Shown: in pieces, positions 6,284 through 13,865 of the stretch | Position numbering within the stretch: the first letter of the stretch is position 1 | Layout of the letters: every line of letters begins with the position of its first letter | Source: Paracoccaceae bacterium | GTDB lineage: Bacteria > Pseudomonadota > Alphaproteobacteria > Rhodobacterales > Rhodobacteraceae | Length of the DNA: 18,317 nt | Reading direction: 5' to 3' | Assembly: GCA_011523445.1 (NCBI GenBank) | Contig: WTGT01000026.1 | Location: forward strand, 1-18,317 | The notes under the pieces: model-generated | Told to the model about the DNA's origin: nothing | The model's database searches: none | Seen by the model: the letters and a program-made list of their open reading frames with translations, nothing else | Made by a program: the position numbers and the translations under genes

Positions 6284-7654
6284 ATGTCAAACGATCCAGG
6301 ATACACAAGCAGGAACTTCAGGGGGCATTCACGCCAAGAAGTGTGGCAAGTACGATCGGACCCGTTGTTGTCGGCAGTGGGTCCCGGCAAGCCTTGCGGT
6401 GAATTTTTCCGCAGGTTCTGGCTGCCTGTTGCCTTGGCGGAGCAAGTCGGGGAACTTCCCCTTCGAATTCGAATACTTGGCGAAGATCTTGTTCTTTTTC
6501 GTGAAAAACTGGGGGAACTTGGTCTGGTTCACCTCCATTGTTGCCATCGCAACATGTCTCTGGAATTTGGAATTGTCGAGGAAGGGGGTATAAGGTGCAG
6601 TTATCATGGATGGAAATACGCTCTTGATGGTACCATCCTTGAAACACCTTGTGAACCACCTGCCAGCCAAGTCAAGAACAAGACCTGTCTGGGAGCCTAT
6701 CCCGTCGTGGAATATAAAGGGATGATTTTTTCCTATATGGGACCCATGGAATTGTGTCCTCCATTTCCGTTCATGGATACTTTTGACGAGGAAGGGGATG
6801 TCATGATTCCCTACCTGATCGAATCACCTTGCAACTGGCTTCAGGTAATGGAAAATGCCTGGGATCCCTACCATGTGGTTTACCTGCATACCAAAGCAGT
6901 TCGAACACAATTTATCGAAGCCTTTGCAGAAATGCCAAAAATCCAGTTTCATGAGCGAGATTATGGTGATTTCTATACCAATACCCGGCGAGTTGAAGAT
7001 ATCATCTGGATTAGGGTCCATGATCTGTTTCTTCCAAGTTTTACACAGAATGGAGGGCATTTCCCAATCCCTGATAAGTCCCGTTACTTTGGCCGCTGCG
7101 GGTTAAGCAGGTGGGTTACGCCGATTGATGATACCAGAACGATGGTCATTGCCTGGAGGCACTTTCGAGAGGGTGACGATCCAAGAGGATTGACTGATCC
7201 CAATGAAGTTGGATTGGGTAAAACGGATTTTTATGGTCAAAGTGGTGATCGAGACTATGAGACTCGACAAAAGGATCCCGGAGATTATGATGCCTGGGTA
7301 TCACAAGGTCCAACAAATATCCACCAAAGGGAAAATCTGGCTTTCACCGACAGGGGCGTTGCCAAGGTCCGAAGGAAACTCCGATCAGCCCTGACTGATC
7401 TTTCCGGGGGCAAGGATATACAAAGACCATCAGATGTCTATGAGAATCCGATTCCCACCTATGGTGGTGATACCATGTTGAATATACCACTTCAGGCCGG
7501 GCGGGATGATGCTGCGATTCAAAAAATCGTGGCTCTCAAGGTTGCCGAAATATATCAATCGGGAGACAGATTCACTGGCCGGAAACGGAAAGAATTTATC
7601 GTGAAGGAACTCAGGGAATATGAACAAAGTTGGACCAATGAGAACAGCGATTAA
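6284..7654 (+). CDS. Rieske non-heme iron oxygenase, large (alpha) subunit
   Basis: This 456-residue protein is of the phthalate 4,5-dioxygenase type. The Rieske [2Fe-2S] site is complete: Cys86-x-His88, 16 residues, then Cys105-x-x-His108 in CSYHGW. The catalytic iron motif is ENAWDPYHVVYLH (190-202), with Asp194 bridging and His197 and His202 as ligands. Such enzymes hydroxylate or demethylate small molecules using O2 and electrons from a reductase. No reductase or ferredoxin is encoded nearby, so electrons must come from elsewhere. It is the first gene of a five-gene plus-strand operon and its end overlaps the next gene. No clear ribosome site precedes the ATG at 6284, but the next in-frame Met lies beyond the Rieske histidine, so this start is the only sensible ATG. 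The substrate is unknown; the amidase and DUF1116 neighbours hint at an amide or N-heterocycle. Confidence 0.9.
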   Translation: MSNDPGYTSRNFRGHSRQEVWQVRSDPLLSAVGPGKPCGEFFRRFWLPVALAEQVGELPLRIRILGEDLVLFREKLGELGLVHLHCCHRNMSLEFGIVEEGGIRCSYHGWKYALDGTILETPCEPPASQVKNKTCLGAYPVVEYKGMIFSYMGPMELCPPFPFMDTFDEEGDVMIPYLIESPCNWLQVMENAWDPYHVVYLHTKAVRTQFIEAFAEMPKIQFHERDYGDFYTNTRRVEDIIWIRVHDLFLPSFTQNGGHFPIPDKSRYFGRCGLSRWVTPIDDTRTMVIAWRHFREGDDPRGLTDPNEVGLGKTDFYGQSGDRDYETRQKDPGDYDAWVSQGPTNIHQRENLAFTDRGVAKVRRKLRSALTDLSGGKDIQRPSDVYENPIPTYGGDTMLNIPLQAGRDDAAIQKIVALKVAEIYQSGDRFTGRKRKEFIVKELREYEQSWTNENSD

Positions 7655-8261
7655 TTCCGGCAGGATTGAATGGTCCGGTGAGAATCCGGGAATTTATCTC
7701 AAGGAAAATGCCGATGGGGATTACTCCACGCTGGGTTTGTTTTTTCGTGTAGTCTTATCTCCCTATGGCAGCGGGACAGGAGCAATAGTACTGGGTGAAC
7801 CTGATACCCCTGATGGCTGGCCCCAAGTTCCAAATTTCATAATTGGAGATAATCAAAGATTGTTCATGTGGCTTATCGAGGGTTGGGTAAGCAAAATGCC
7901 AACCTTTGTTGGCAGGATCGGTCTTGATCACATGAGCTGGATTGATTTGCTTGGATCAACCAAACATCCGACCGATTTGAAATCAAAATACACCGAGTCC
8001 CTGATGGGCAAAGGTATTGAGGTTCAAATGATTTGGCAGGAGTTGGGAGCACCCCTTCCCGTTGAGTTAACAGCTGCCAATTCCGTAACCAAGGAACATG
8101 AAATGTATGCAGTTTTTCTAGAAGCTCAAAATGCTCAGATACGAGTCAATAATGCCTCGCTGAAAGGATCTGTCACATCCAGGCAATTTTTTGGTAAAAC
8201 CATGAGCACGGCCTTTCTGGCATTATCTGAAACATGGGTAACACCCAAGGGTATGAGTTGA
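7638..8261 (+). CDS. Unknown protein A of a tandem paralogous pair
   Basis: This is a protein of about 207 residues from ATG 7638. An in-frame ATG at 7620 gives 213 residues and has GGAA about 9 bases upstream, so either start is possible. The 7638 start leaves a lead to the conserved GRIEW block that is closer in length to the paralogue's. It overlaps the Rieske gene end by 17 or 35 bases, so it is translated with it. I recognise no family. Residues shared with the next gene: GR-aromatic-W-GENPG-LK, LFFRV, IGDN, Asp-His (103-104 from 7620), YTES, TKEH (157-160), AQI-VN and ETWV-P. There is no signal peptide, membrane segment or known cofactor motif. The conserved Asp-His and Glu-His could bind a metal. 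The alternating hydrophobic pattern suggests mostly beta structure. Likely a soluble partner or accessory enzyme of the Rieske system. Confidence 0.8.
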   Translation: MRTAINSGRIEWSGENPGIYLKENADGDYSTLGLFFRVVLSPYGSGTGAIVLGEPDTPDGWPQVPNFIIGDNQRLFMWLIEGWVSKMPTFVGRIGLDHMSWIDLLGSTKHPTDLKSKYTESLMGKGIEVQMIWQELGAPLPVELTAANSVTKEHEMYAVFLEAQNAQIRVNNASLKGSVTSRQFFGKTMSTAFLALSETWVTPKGMS

Positions 8262-8265
8262 GGTT

Positions 8266-8886
8266 ATGCATCTGGACACGCCCATCATGCCCGGCAGGGT
8301 CGATTGGACCGGCGAAAATCCGGGCATTCTGCTGAAGGATGACAAAGATGATTTTTCGGCTATGGCCTTGTTTTTCAGGGTTTCATGGTCACCTGCAGGC
8401 CAAGGTCAACTTTTGCTTCTCTATTCTGACCTGCAATCAGATCATGGTACAGCCTCTAGACCAAATTTATTGATCGGTGACAATCCACAACTTGCCGATT
8501 TCTTGATGAAAAATTTCATTGGCAAGCTTGGGGCTTTCAGAGATGCCAGACCCTACGATCACCTCAAGTACCAGCCTGCCTTCAATATTCGCTCGTCAGG
8601 TGACCCGACAAGCCATCGATATACTGAATCCATTTCGGCATCAGAACTGATGATTGAACTGGTCTGGGAAGATCTGGAACAACCCAGGATGCTGGAATTG
8701 GTTCCCGAACAAACCGGAACCAAGGAACATTTCATGACGACCCTGCTCGTACCAGCCAAAACCGCCCAAATCATTGTCAATGGCCAGGCTCTTGCAGGCA
8801 AGATTGGTTCCAGGGTCCAAGCAGGAATGGAAACGACAACGGCATTTTTGTATTTTGGTGAAACCTGGGTTATACCCGAGGAGTAA
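8266..8886 (+). CDS. Unknown protein B of a tandem paralogous pair
   Basis: This 206-residue protein is a clear paralogue of the preceding gene product. They align along the whole length: GRVDWTGENPGILLK (10-24), LFFRVSWSP (35-43), LLIGDNPQL (68-76), Asp98-His99, YTES (119-122), TKEHFMTTLL (152-161), AQIIVN and FGETWVIPEE at the end. It starts 4 bases after the first paralogue stops. The only GA-rich element, TGAGG, is too close to ATG 8266 for normal initiation, so translation may be reinitiated from the upstream gene; ATG 8287 (MPGRVDW) is an alternative start. Function is unknown. The tandem duplication with clear divergence suggests a heterodimer or two-component complex, as seen for split subunits. 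No domain or signal peptide is recognised. Being wedged between an oxygenase and a DUF1116 protein makes a dedicated role in the same pathway likely. Confidence 0.82.
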   Translation: MHLDTPIMPGRVDWTGENPGILLKDDKDDFSAMALFFRVSWSPAGQGQLLLLYSDLQSDHGTASRPNLLIGDNPQLADFLMKNFIGKLGAFRDARPYDHLKYQPAFNIRSSGDPTSHRYTESISASELMIELVWEDLEQPRMLELVPEQTGTKEHFMTTLLVPAKTAQIIVNGQALAGKIGSRVQAGMETTTAFLYFGETWVIPEE

Positions 8887-8892
8887 TCAGGT

Positions 8893-10104
8893 ATGATTGC
8901 CTCGAACACACAACCGGACCAACTGGCATTCGATTACACCATGGTAGGGGAGCCTGTCTGGAACAGGATTGAATTCGCAAGAGATGTTCTGCCACTGGAA
9001 GACAATTTTCTTTTGCATGCCGGCCCTCCGTTCGAAGACGAACCTCCAACAAGACCCATATTGAATTCAGCCTGTGTCGCAGCCGTTTACGACGGTCTTG
9101 CCAGTGATCTTGATACTGCCGAAAAGATGATACTCAACGGTGACATAAAATTGTTTCCCGCACAGGATTTTAATGTTGTTACACCTTTGGCTGCCGTTGT
9201 ATCTCCTTCAATGCCCCTCCAGGCAATTTATGATGCGCATCGTGGATTGGTCAGAACCTTTTCCCCCATAAATGGTGGCAACGCACCTGCTGCCCGGTTG
9301 GGACTCAAATCAATGAAGGTGGTTGAACATTTGAAGTGGCTTAATTCTGAATTTGCCGAGACACTTGCTTCTGGCCTAGCTGAGGGAATCAGTCTCATAC
9401 CAATTGCTAGCGAGAGCCTTACAAGGGGTGATGATTGTCATGGCAGAACAGCACAAGCAACCAGAATATTGATCGATGAACTCCTGGACCGTTCGCCGGC
9501 TGAATCAATCAATGCCAAGTGTTTGGAATTTTTCTCAAATTGTCCTTCCTTGTTTCTGAACCTGTGGATGGCTGCTTCAAAATGCATGTTGATTCTCGGC
9601 GAAAATGTACCCAACTCAAGCCTAGTAACAACAGCGGGAGGAAACGGTAGCAAAGTCGGTATCAAACTTTCTTCATACCCAGGGAAATGGATCACAACCG
9701 ATGCCAAACCACCGAAGGGCCCCTTTGACGTTGATGTGTCTCAGACAAGGGCATTAGGGGCCATAGGAGATAGTGCCCTTGTGGATATTTATGGCTTGGG
9801 GGCAATGGTTATTCACCTTGATCAGGCCATTCACCAGAAAATGACACCCTTTTTACCTCCGGATTTCCATCACATTCGGGAAAACCTGTTGGCAAGTGAA
9901 CATATTGGGTTTCAGGGTCTGGGTATCAAACTGGGAATAACTGCCCAAAGGGTTGTGGAATTGAAAAAATGTCCCGTGGTTTCGCTGGGTATAATTGATA
10001 AGGAGGGATTGGAAGGAAGGCTTGGGGGTGGTATTTACGACATGCCCCTGTCCCTTTTTGAAAAGGCCTTAAAGCAAATGGAAAGCAATGAAAATGAAGA
10101 GTAA
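8893..10104 (+). CDS. DUF1116 protein, AllG/YlbE/YahG-like (oxamate carbamoyltransferase component family)
   Basis: This 403-residue protein matches the DUF1116 family as I remember E. coli YlbE (AllG): LLHAGPP (40-46), NSACVAAVYDGLA (58-70), SPSMPL, RGDDCHGRT (178-186), PSLFLNLWMAASKCM (218-232), TTAGGNGSKVGIKLS (246-260) and GDSALVDIYGLGAM (292-305). In E. coli, AllG acts with FdrA (AllF) and AllH in oxamate carbamoyltransferase of allantoin fermentation. Neither an FdrA-like nor an AllH-like gene is seen here, so this copy may work alone or with the two unknown upstream proteins. The start is ATG 8893, with GGAG at 8880-8883. The gap after the upstream stop is 6 bases and the gene overlaps the amidase start by 17, so it is fully embedded in the operon. 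A role in making or breaking an amide, carbamoyl or acyl-CoA bond is plausible but inferred. Confidence 0.78.
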   Translation: MIASNTQPDQLAFDYTMVGEPVWNRIEFARDVLPLEDNFLLHAGPPFEDEPPTRPILNSACVAAVYDGLASDLDTAEKMILNGDIKLFPAQDFNVVTPLAAVVSPSMPLQAIYDAHRGLVRTFSPINGGNAPAARLGLKSMKVVEHLKWLNSEFAETLASGLAEGISLIPIASESLTRGDDCHGRTAQATRILIDELLDRSPAESINAKCLEFFSNCPSLFLNLWMAASKCMLILGENVPNSSLVTTAGGNGSKVGIKLSSYPGKWITTDAKPPKGPFDVDVSQTRALGAIGDSALVDIYGLGAMVIHLDQAIHQKMTPFLPPDFHHIRENLLASEHIGFQGLGIKLGITAQRVVELKKCPVVSLGIIDKEGLEGRLGGGIYDMPLSLFEKALKQMESNENEE

Positions 10105-11371
10105 CCTTCTGTCGGCAACAGAAATTGCCAAAAAAATCAAATCTGGCCAAACAACTCCTTCGATTGTCATGCAGGATTGCCTCGCGAGGATCAAGGAACG
10201 CGAGGAGTTGATCGGTGCTTTTTCCTTTATTGATTATGACAAGGCTTTGGAATTGGCTGAATTGGCCGACAAAAACCCAAGTGAGGGTTCACTTTCAGGC
10301 GTTCCTTTTGCGGTCAAGGACATTATAGATGTGAAAGGGTATCCCATTACCCAGGGATCGTCCATTTATCAAAACAGGATTTCCGAGAAGAATGCTGGAT
10401 GCATAAACCGACTGACTGAGGCAGGAGCCATTCCAATCGGGATAACCGTCTCTACTGAATTCGCCTGCTTCACACCTGGCAAGACAGTCAATCCACATAA
10501 TCCGGCCCATACCCCGGGAGGTTCTTCCAGTGGTTCGGCAGCTGCAGTTGCAGATAAGATGGTACCATTTGGATTGGGATCTCAAACAGCTGCCTCATTG
10601 GTCAGGCCAGGGAGCTATTGTGGAATTTTTGCCTATAAATCATCCAACGGTTATTTAAGTCTTGACGGTGTGTTGGGACTTTCTTCCAACCTCGATTCAT
10701 TGGGAGTTCTAGCTAGAACTCCTGATGATCTTCAACTTGCCAGAAGTGTTCTCAGTGGTGATCAACAAAATAGTATCAATTCTGAAGTCAAGCCACGAAT
10801 TGCCTTTATGAAAGGACCCCATTGGAATGAGTTGTCAGAGGATGCGAAGGTGAACTTTGAAAAGAGTTTTGCTCTTCTGAAGGAAAAGGGGGCACAGGTA
10901 AAATATGTCGATCATCCGAAGGAGTTCAATCTGCTGACAGAAGCACACAAAACCATCATGACAAAGGATATTTCGCAATCACGAAGGTTTGAGTATGAAA
11001 ACCGCCGATCACAACTGAGTGAAAAATTTATCGAATTGGTTGAAGAGGGTTTGGCCAGAACAGATGAAGATTACATGGAAGCCTTGAGTGCACGTGAGCG
11101 TGGATTACGGGTTTTGTCCCTCATGTACAATTTTTATGATGTAATCATTGCGCCAGCCACCTCAGGGGAAGCACCCAAGGGATTGATGGCTACTGGTGAT
11201 CCACTATACAGCCGGGATTGGACCCTGTTGCAACTACCCGCAGTCTCGATGCCCTTTGGTAAGGGAAAAACCAATCTTCCCCTATCTTTGCAGATAATCG
11301 GCTGGTATGGCAAGGATCATGATTTGATTAATTACTCAGCCAGTATCAACGATCTTCTTAGCGAAGAATAA
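10088..11371 (+). CDS. Amidase-signature family hydrolase
   Basis: This 427-residue member of the amidase signature family uses a Ser-cisSer-Lys triad to hydrolyse amides or ureides. Lys77 lies in VPFAVKD, the cis-Ser region in TPGGSSSGSAAA (142-153), and the nucleophile is Ser170 in GSQTAASLVRPGSYCG. In most relatives the residues before the nucleophile are Gly-Gly or Ala-Gly; here they are Ala-Ala, which may change the oxyanion loop. No GatA-type context (no gatB or gatC) is present, so it is a catabolic amidase rather than the tRNA amidotransferase. It overlaps the DUF1116 gene by 17 bases and ends the operon, facing glutaryl-CoA dehydrogenase across a 28-base gap. Likely substrates are an amide produced by, or upstream of, the Rieske step, but none can be named. 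Confidence 0.88.
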   Translation: MKMKSNLLSATEIAKKIKSGQTTPSIVMQDCLARIKEREELIGAFSFIDYDKALELAELADKNPSEGSLSGVPFAVKDIIDVKGYPITQGSSIYQNRISEKNAGCINRLTEAGAIPIGITVSTEFACFTPGKTVNPHNPAHTPGGSSSGSAAAVADKMVPFGLGSQTAASLVRPGSYCGIFAYKSSNGYLSLDGVLGLSSNLDSLGVLARTPDDLQLARSVLSGDQQNSINSEVKPRIAFMKGPHWNELSEDAKVNFEKSFALLKEKGAQVKYVDHPKEFNLLTEAHKTIMTKDISQSRRFEYENRRSQLSEKFIELVEEGLARTDEDYMEALSARERGLRVLSLMYNFYDVIIAPATSGEAPKGLMATGDPLYSRDWTLLQLPAVSMPFGKGKTNLPLSLQIIGWYGKDHDLINYSASINDLLSEE

Positions 11372-11399
11372 TCGCGGGTCTTTCTATCCCTTTTAGGAA

Positions 11400-12611
11400 T
11401 TAAAAGAAGGCCTGTAAACCGGTTTGAGCCCTTCCCAATATCAGGGCATGTATATCATGGGTTCCTTCGTAAGTATTGACTGTCTCAAGGTTTTGTGAAT
11501 GGCGTATTACCTGATATTCTGCCTGTATCCCATTACCCCCAAGCATGTCACGGGCCAACCGGGAGATATCCAATGCTTTACCACTGTTGTTCCTTTTGAT
11601 CATTGAAATCATTTCCGGAGTGAAAAGATTTCTATCCATCAACCTCCCGACCCTGAGTGCTGCCTGTAAACCAAGGGTTATTTCGGTCTGCATGTCGGCC
11701 AGTTTCTTCTGGTAAAGCTGTGTATTTGCCAGTGGTCTTCCAAACTGCTTTCTTTCCATGCCATAATCACGGGCAATCATCCAGCATTCCTCGGCAGCAC
11801 CCATTGTTCCCCAAGCAATTCCATACCTGGCCCTGTTCAAGCATCCAAACGGCCCACTCAAACCCATGGCATCAGGCAATAGGGCAGATTCACCCACCTT
11901 GACTCCGTCAAGTACTATACTACCCGTTGCGGATGCTCGCAATGACAGTTTGCCCTCAATTTTCGGTGCTGACAAACCATTGAAATCTTTCTCAAGAACG
12001 AAACCCCGTATGGGACCATCCTTGTTTTCCATTTTGGCCCAAATAATGAATACATCAGCCAATGGTGAGTTAGATATCCAGGTTTTGGTTCCATTGAGTT
12101 CATAACCACTGTCCGTTTTAGTGGCAATGGTTTTCATGCCACCGGGATCCGATCCTGCTTCCGGTTCCGTCAATCCAAAACAGCCTATGAATTCACCCAT
12201 AGCCAGCTTGGGCAGATACTTTCTGCGCTGTTCATCTGTTCCATAAGCCAAGATAGGATAGATAACCAGGGAGGATTGGACACTCATTGCTGATCGGTAG
12301 CCCGAGTCAACCCTTTCGATTTCCCTTGCAACCAATCCATAGGTAACATAACCTGACTCAGACCCTCCATATTCCTCAGGCAGGGTTACTCCCAACAATC
12401 CAGCCTTTCCCATTTTCGAAAACAGTTCCCGACCGGATGATTCTTCCATATAATCCTTGTTTACCCGTGGCCTCAATTCACTTTGACAAAAGGCCTTGGT
12501 TGCATCTTTGAAAAGAACCTCCTCTTCCTCTAGCTGGTCCTCCAACAGGAATGGGTCTTGCCAATCAAATACGACTTTCGAAATGGTATTTTCCTTCATT
12601 TTCTCACCCAT
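11400..12611 (-). CDS. gcdH: Glutaryl-CoA dehydrogenase
   Basis: This 403-residue FAD acyl-CoA dehydrogenase closely fits bacterial and human glutaryl-CoA dehydrogenase: FDWQDPFLLEDQL (15-27), VDSGYRSAMSVQSSLV (101-116, with the substrate Arg106 and Ser107), CFGLTEPEAGSDPGGM (144-159), WISNSPLADVF (178-188), GPFGCLNRARYGIAWG (253-268) and NTYEGTHDIHALILG (379-393). Glu382 is the catalytic base. It oxidises and decarboxylates glutaryl-CoA to crotonyl-CoA in lysine and tryptophan breakdown, passing electrons to ETF. It is a single gene, convergent with the amidase operon. The ATG at 12611 is 12 bases upstream of a second Met with GGTGAG before it. AAGGAG lies about 15 bases before the first ATG, so the start could be 12599. 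A link with the catabolic cluster is possible but not needed. Confidence 0.93.
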   Translation of the reverse strand: MGEKMKENTISKVVFDWQDPFLLEDQLEEEEVLFKDATKAFCQSELRPRVNKDYMEESSGRELFSKMGKAGLLGVTLPEEYGGSESGYVTYGLVAREIERVDSGYRSAMSVQSSLVIYPILAYGTDEQRRKYLPKLAMGEFIGCFGLTEPEAGSDPGGMKTIATKTDSGYELNGTKTWISNSPLADVFIIWAKMENKDGPIRGFVLEKDFNGLSAPKIEGKLSLRASATGSIVLDGVKVGESALLPDAMGLSGPFGCLNRARYGIAWGTMGAAEECWMIARDYGMERKQFGRPLANTQLYQKKLADMQTEITLGLQAALRVGRLMDRNLFTPEMISMIKRNNSGKALDISRLARDMLGGNGIQAEYQVIRHSQNLETVNTYEGTHDIHALILGRAQTGLQAFF

Positions 12612-12784
12612 GGTTTAAACCCGTTTCTCCTTTATAACAGAATTGTTTTAATAACTTAATCCCAGAACTTAGGATATATAATTCTGATCCGGCTTTTATA
12701 ATTGTGAACTCGGGGTGATTTTGAAAATTTCTACGATCCAACTGAATAAATAACCCTCTAGTCTTCAAAATCCTTTTTTGAAAG

Positions 12785-12790
12785 TATACA
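12785..12790 (+). promoter_or_regulatory. Possible -10 box for tRNA-Ser
   Basis: TATACA lies 9 bases before the tRNA. A weak -35 (TCTTCA at 12762-12767) stands 17 bases upstream. Spacing is right for a stable-RNA promoter, but the -35 is poor. Confidence 0.3.
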
Positions 12791-12799
12791 TTTGGCAAC

Positions 12800-12889
12800 G
12801 GAGACGTGGCCGAGTGGTCGAAGGCGCTCGCCTGCTAAGCGAGTGGACGGGAAACCGTTCCGAGGGTTCGAATCCCTTCGTCTCCGCCA
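12800..12889 (+). tRNA. tRNA-Ser (anticodon GCU)
   Basis: The acceptor stem GGAGACG pairs with CGTCTCC (12879-12885), followed by discriminator G and an encoded CCA at 12887-12889. The anticodon stem CTCGC/GCGAG encloses the loop CTGCTAA, so the anticodon is GCT at 12834-12836, reading AGC and AGU. A long variable arm (GACGGGAAACCGTTC region) marks it as class II, as expected for serine. The T-loop GGTTCGAATCC is standard. It is a single tRNA, not part of an rRNA operon. Confidence 0.97.
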
Positions 12890-12925
12890 TTTACACCAAA
12901 CGAACTTTCCTATACCCGAAATGGC

Positions 12926-12969
12926 ATAGCCTCAAAAGCCCCGCATTTATGAATTTTCGAGGCTATTTT
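12926..12969 (+). terminator. Likely intrinsic terminator after tRNA-Ser
   Basis: ATAGCCTC at 12926-12933 pairs perfectly with GAGGCTAT at 12959-12966. An AAAA/TTTT extension across one bulged C lengthens the stem, and TTTC follows. The loop is long and the T-tract short, so efficiency may be modest. Position 37 bases after the tRNA fits a tRNA terminator. Confidence 0.5.
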
Positions 12970-13033
12970 CAATTGACCAGTTAGCACCTGTCTATGCCTA
13001 GTATTGTTTTCTAAGAGTTTGAATCATAAGTCG

Positions 13034-13838
13034 CTATTGTACTGATTCCATTCCCTTTTCCTCTATCACACGGACAATCCGACGTATCAGAAACCGGCAC
13101 GCTGCCAGCGTCACCCGCCCTTGCGAACTTGCCATGGTTCTCTCATAATCCCTGGACAAGCGACGGTATCTTCCCATCCAGGCAAAGGTTCGTTCCACAA
13201 CCCATCGTCGGGGAAGGACTTCAAAATCCTTGCCTCCCTTCGCTTTCCGGACGATTTCAAGATCAACACTGATGTCCGGTTCCTTCAGGGCCATTTCCAG
13301 TTTGGGGCCAGCATATCCGCTGTCAGCCCAAATCATGGTGATCCCCGGAGCCCTGGCAAGAGCCCCCTGAACAACCCCGGGAGCACCATCCCGGTCCTGT
13401 ACCGAGGCAGGATGGACCACAATCTCCACAGGGGAACCTTCAACATCCGCGATGATATGACGCTTCCTCCCCTTGATCTTCTTGCCGGCATCATAACCCC
13501 TTGGACCCCCGCATTCGGTGGTCTTGACACCCTAGCTGTCAATAATGCCTGCACCGGGGCTTGGGGAACGCCCAACAGGGTGGCGGGCAATGTCCTGCAA
13601 ACGCTGCAGCATGCGGGTCGGCACACCGCACTTCGACCAGGCATGAAAATAATTCCGGACAGTGGAAAAAGGGGGACGGGTATCCCGTACCAGGAAGGTA
13701 TTGCATGGCATCGACAATCCTCCGCAAAGCGGTCTTGCGGGGCCTTCCCATATGCCCCTGCTCCGGCAACAATGGTTCAGTCAACTCCCATTCACCATCG
13801 GTCAGTTTTGTATTGCATGTGATTGTTTGTCCACCCAT
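13034..13838 (-). pseudogene. IS5-family transposase, broken by deletion/frameshift and a nonsense codon
   Basis: Pieces of one DDE transposase lie in two frames. The N-terminal part starts at 13838 with LTDGEWELTEPLLPE and reads through GRPRKTALRRIVDAMQYL. Near 13670-13690 the reading jumps to another frame (PPFSTVRNYFHAWSKCGVP), and about eight residues usually found between these blocks are missing. That points to a small deletion that also shifted the frame. A TAG at 13532-13534 then follows IIDS, where relatives usually have Gln before the SVKT-like block. Beyond it the same frame continues to 13034 with GYDAGKKIKGRKRHIIADVE, ADSGYAG and VVERTFAWMGRYRRLSRDYE. First Asp, second Asp and Glu of the DDE triad are all still readable. 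Programmed frameshifting could explain one break in IS5 elements, but not the TAG as well, so the gene is dead. Confidence 0.85.
13034..13838 (-). mobile_element. Decayed IS5-family (IS427-like) insertion sequence
   Basis: The transposase remnant defines the element. Its base composition is clearly more GC-rich than the flanking DNA, so it came from a different genome background. I looked for terminal inverted repeats and a target duplication in 12970-13033 and 13839-13900 and found none convincing. The ends may be lost or beyond these limits, so the span given is the coding remnant only. Confidence 0.7.
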
Positions 13839-13865
13839 GTTTCTTCCAGGCGGCTTGGTTGAAGT

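Noticed and set aside
12778..12984. Open frame of 68 codons on the plus strand
   Set aside because: It is the tRNA-Ser gene read as protein.
13121..13822. Long plus-strand open frame of 233 codons
   Set aside because: It is antisense to the IS5 transposase, whose DDE motifs are clear on the minus strand; the translation has no protein features.
12800..13838. Integration of a genomic island at tRNA-Ser
   Set aside because: No second copy of the tRNA 3' end and no integrase were found in the window; the nearby IS is an ordinary insertion.
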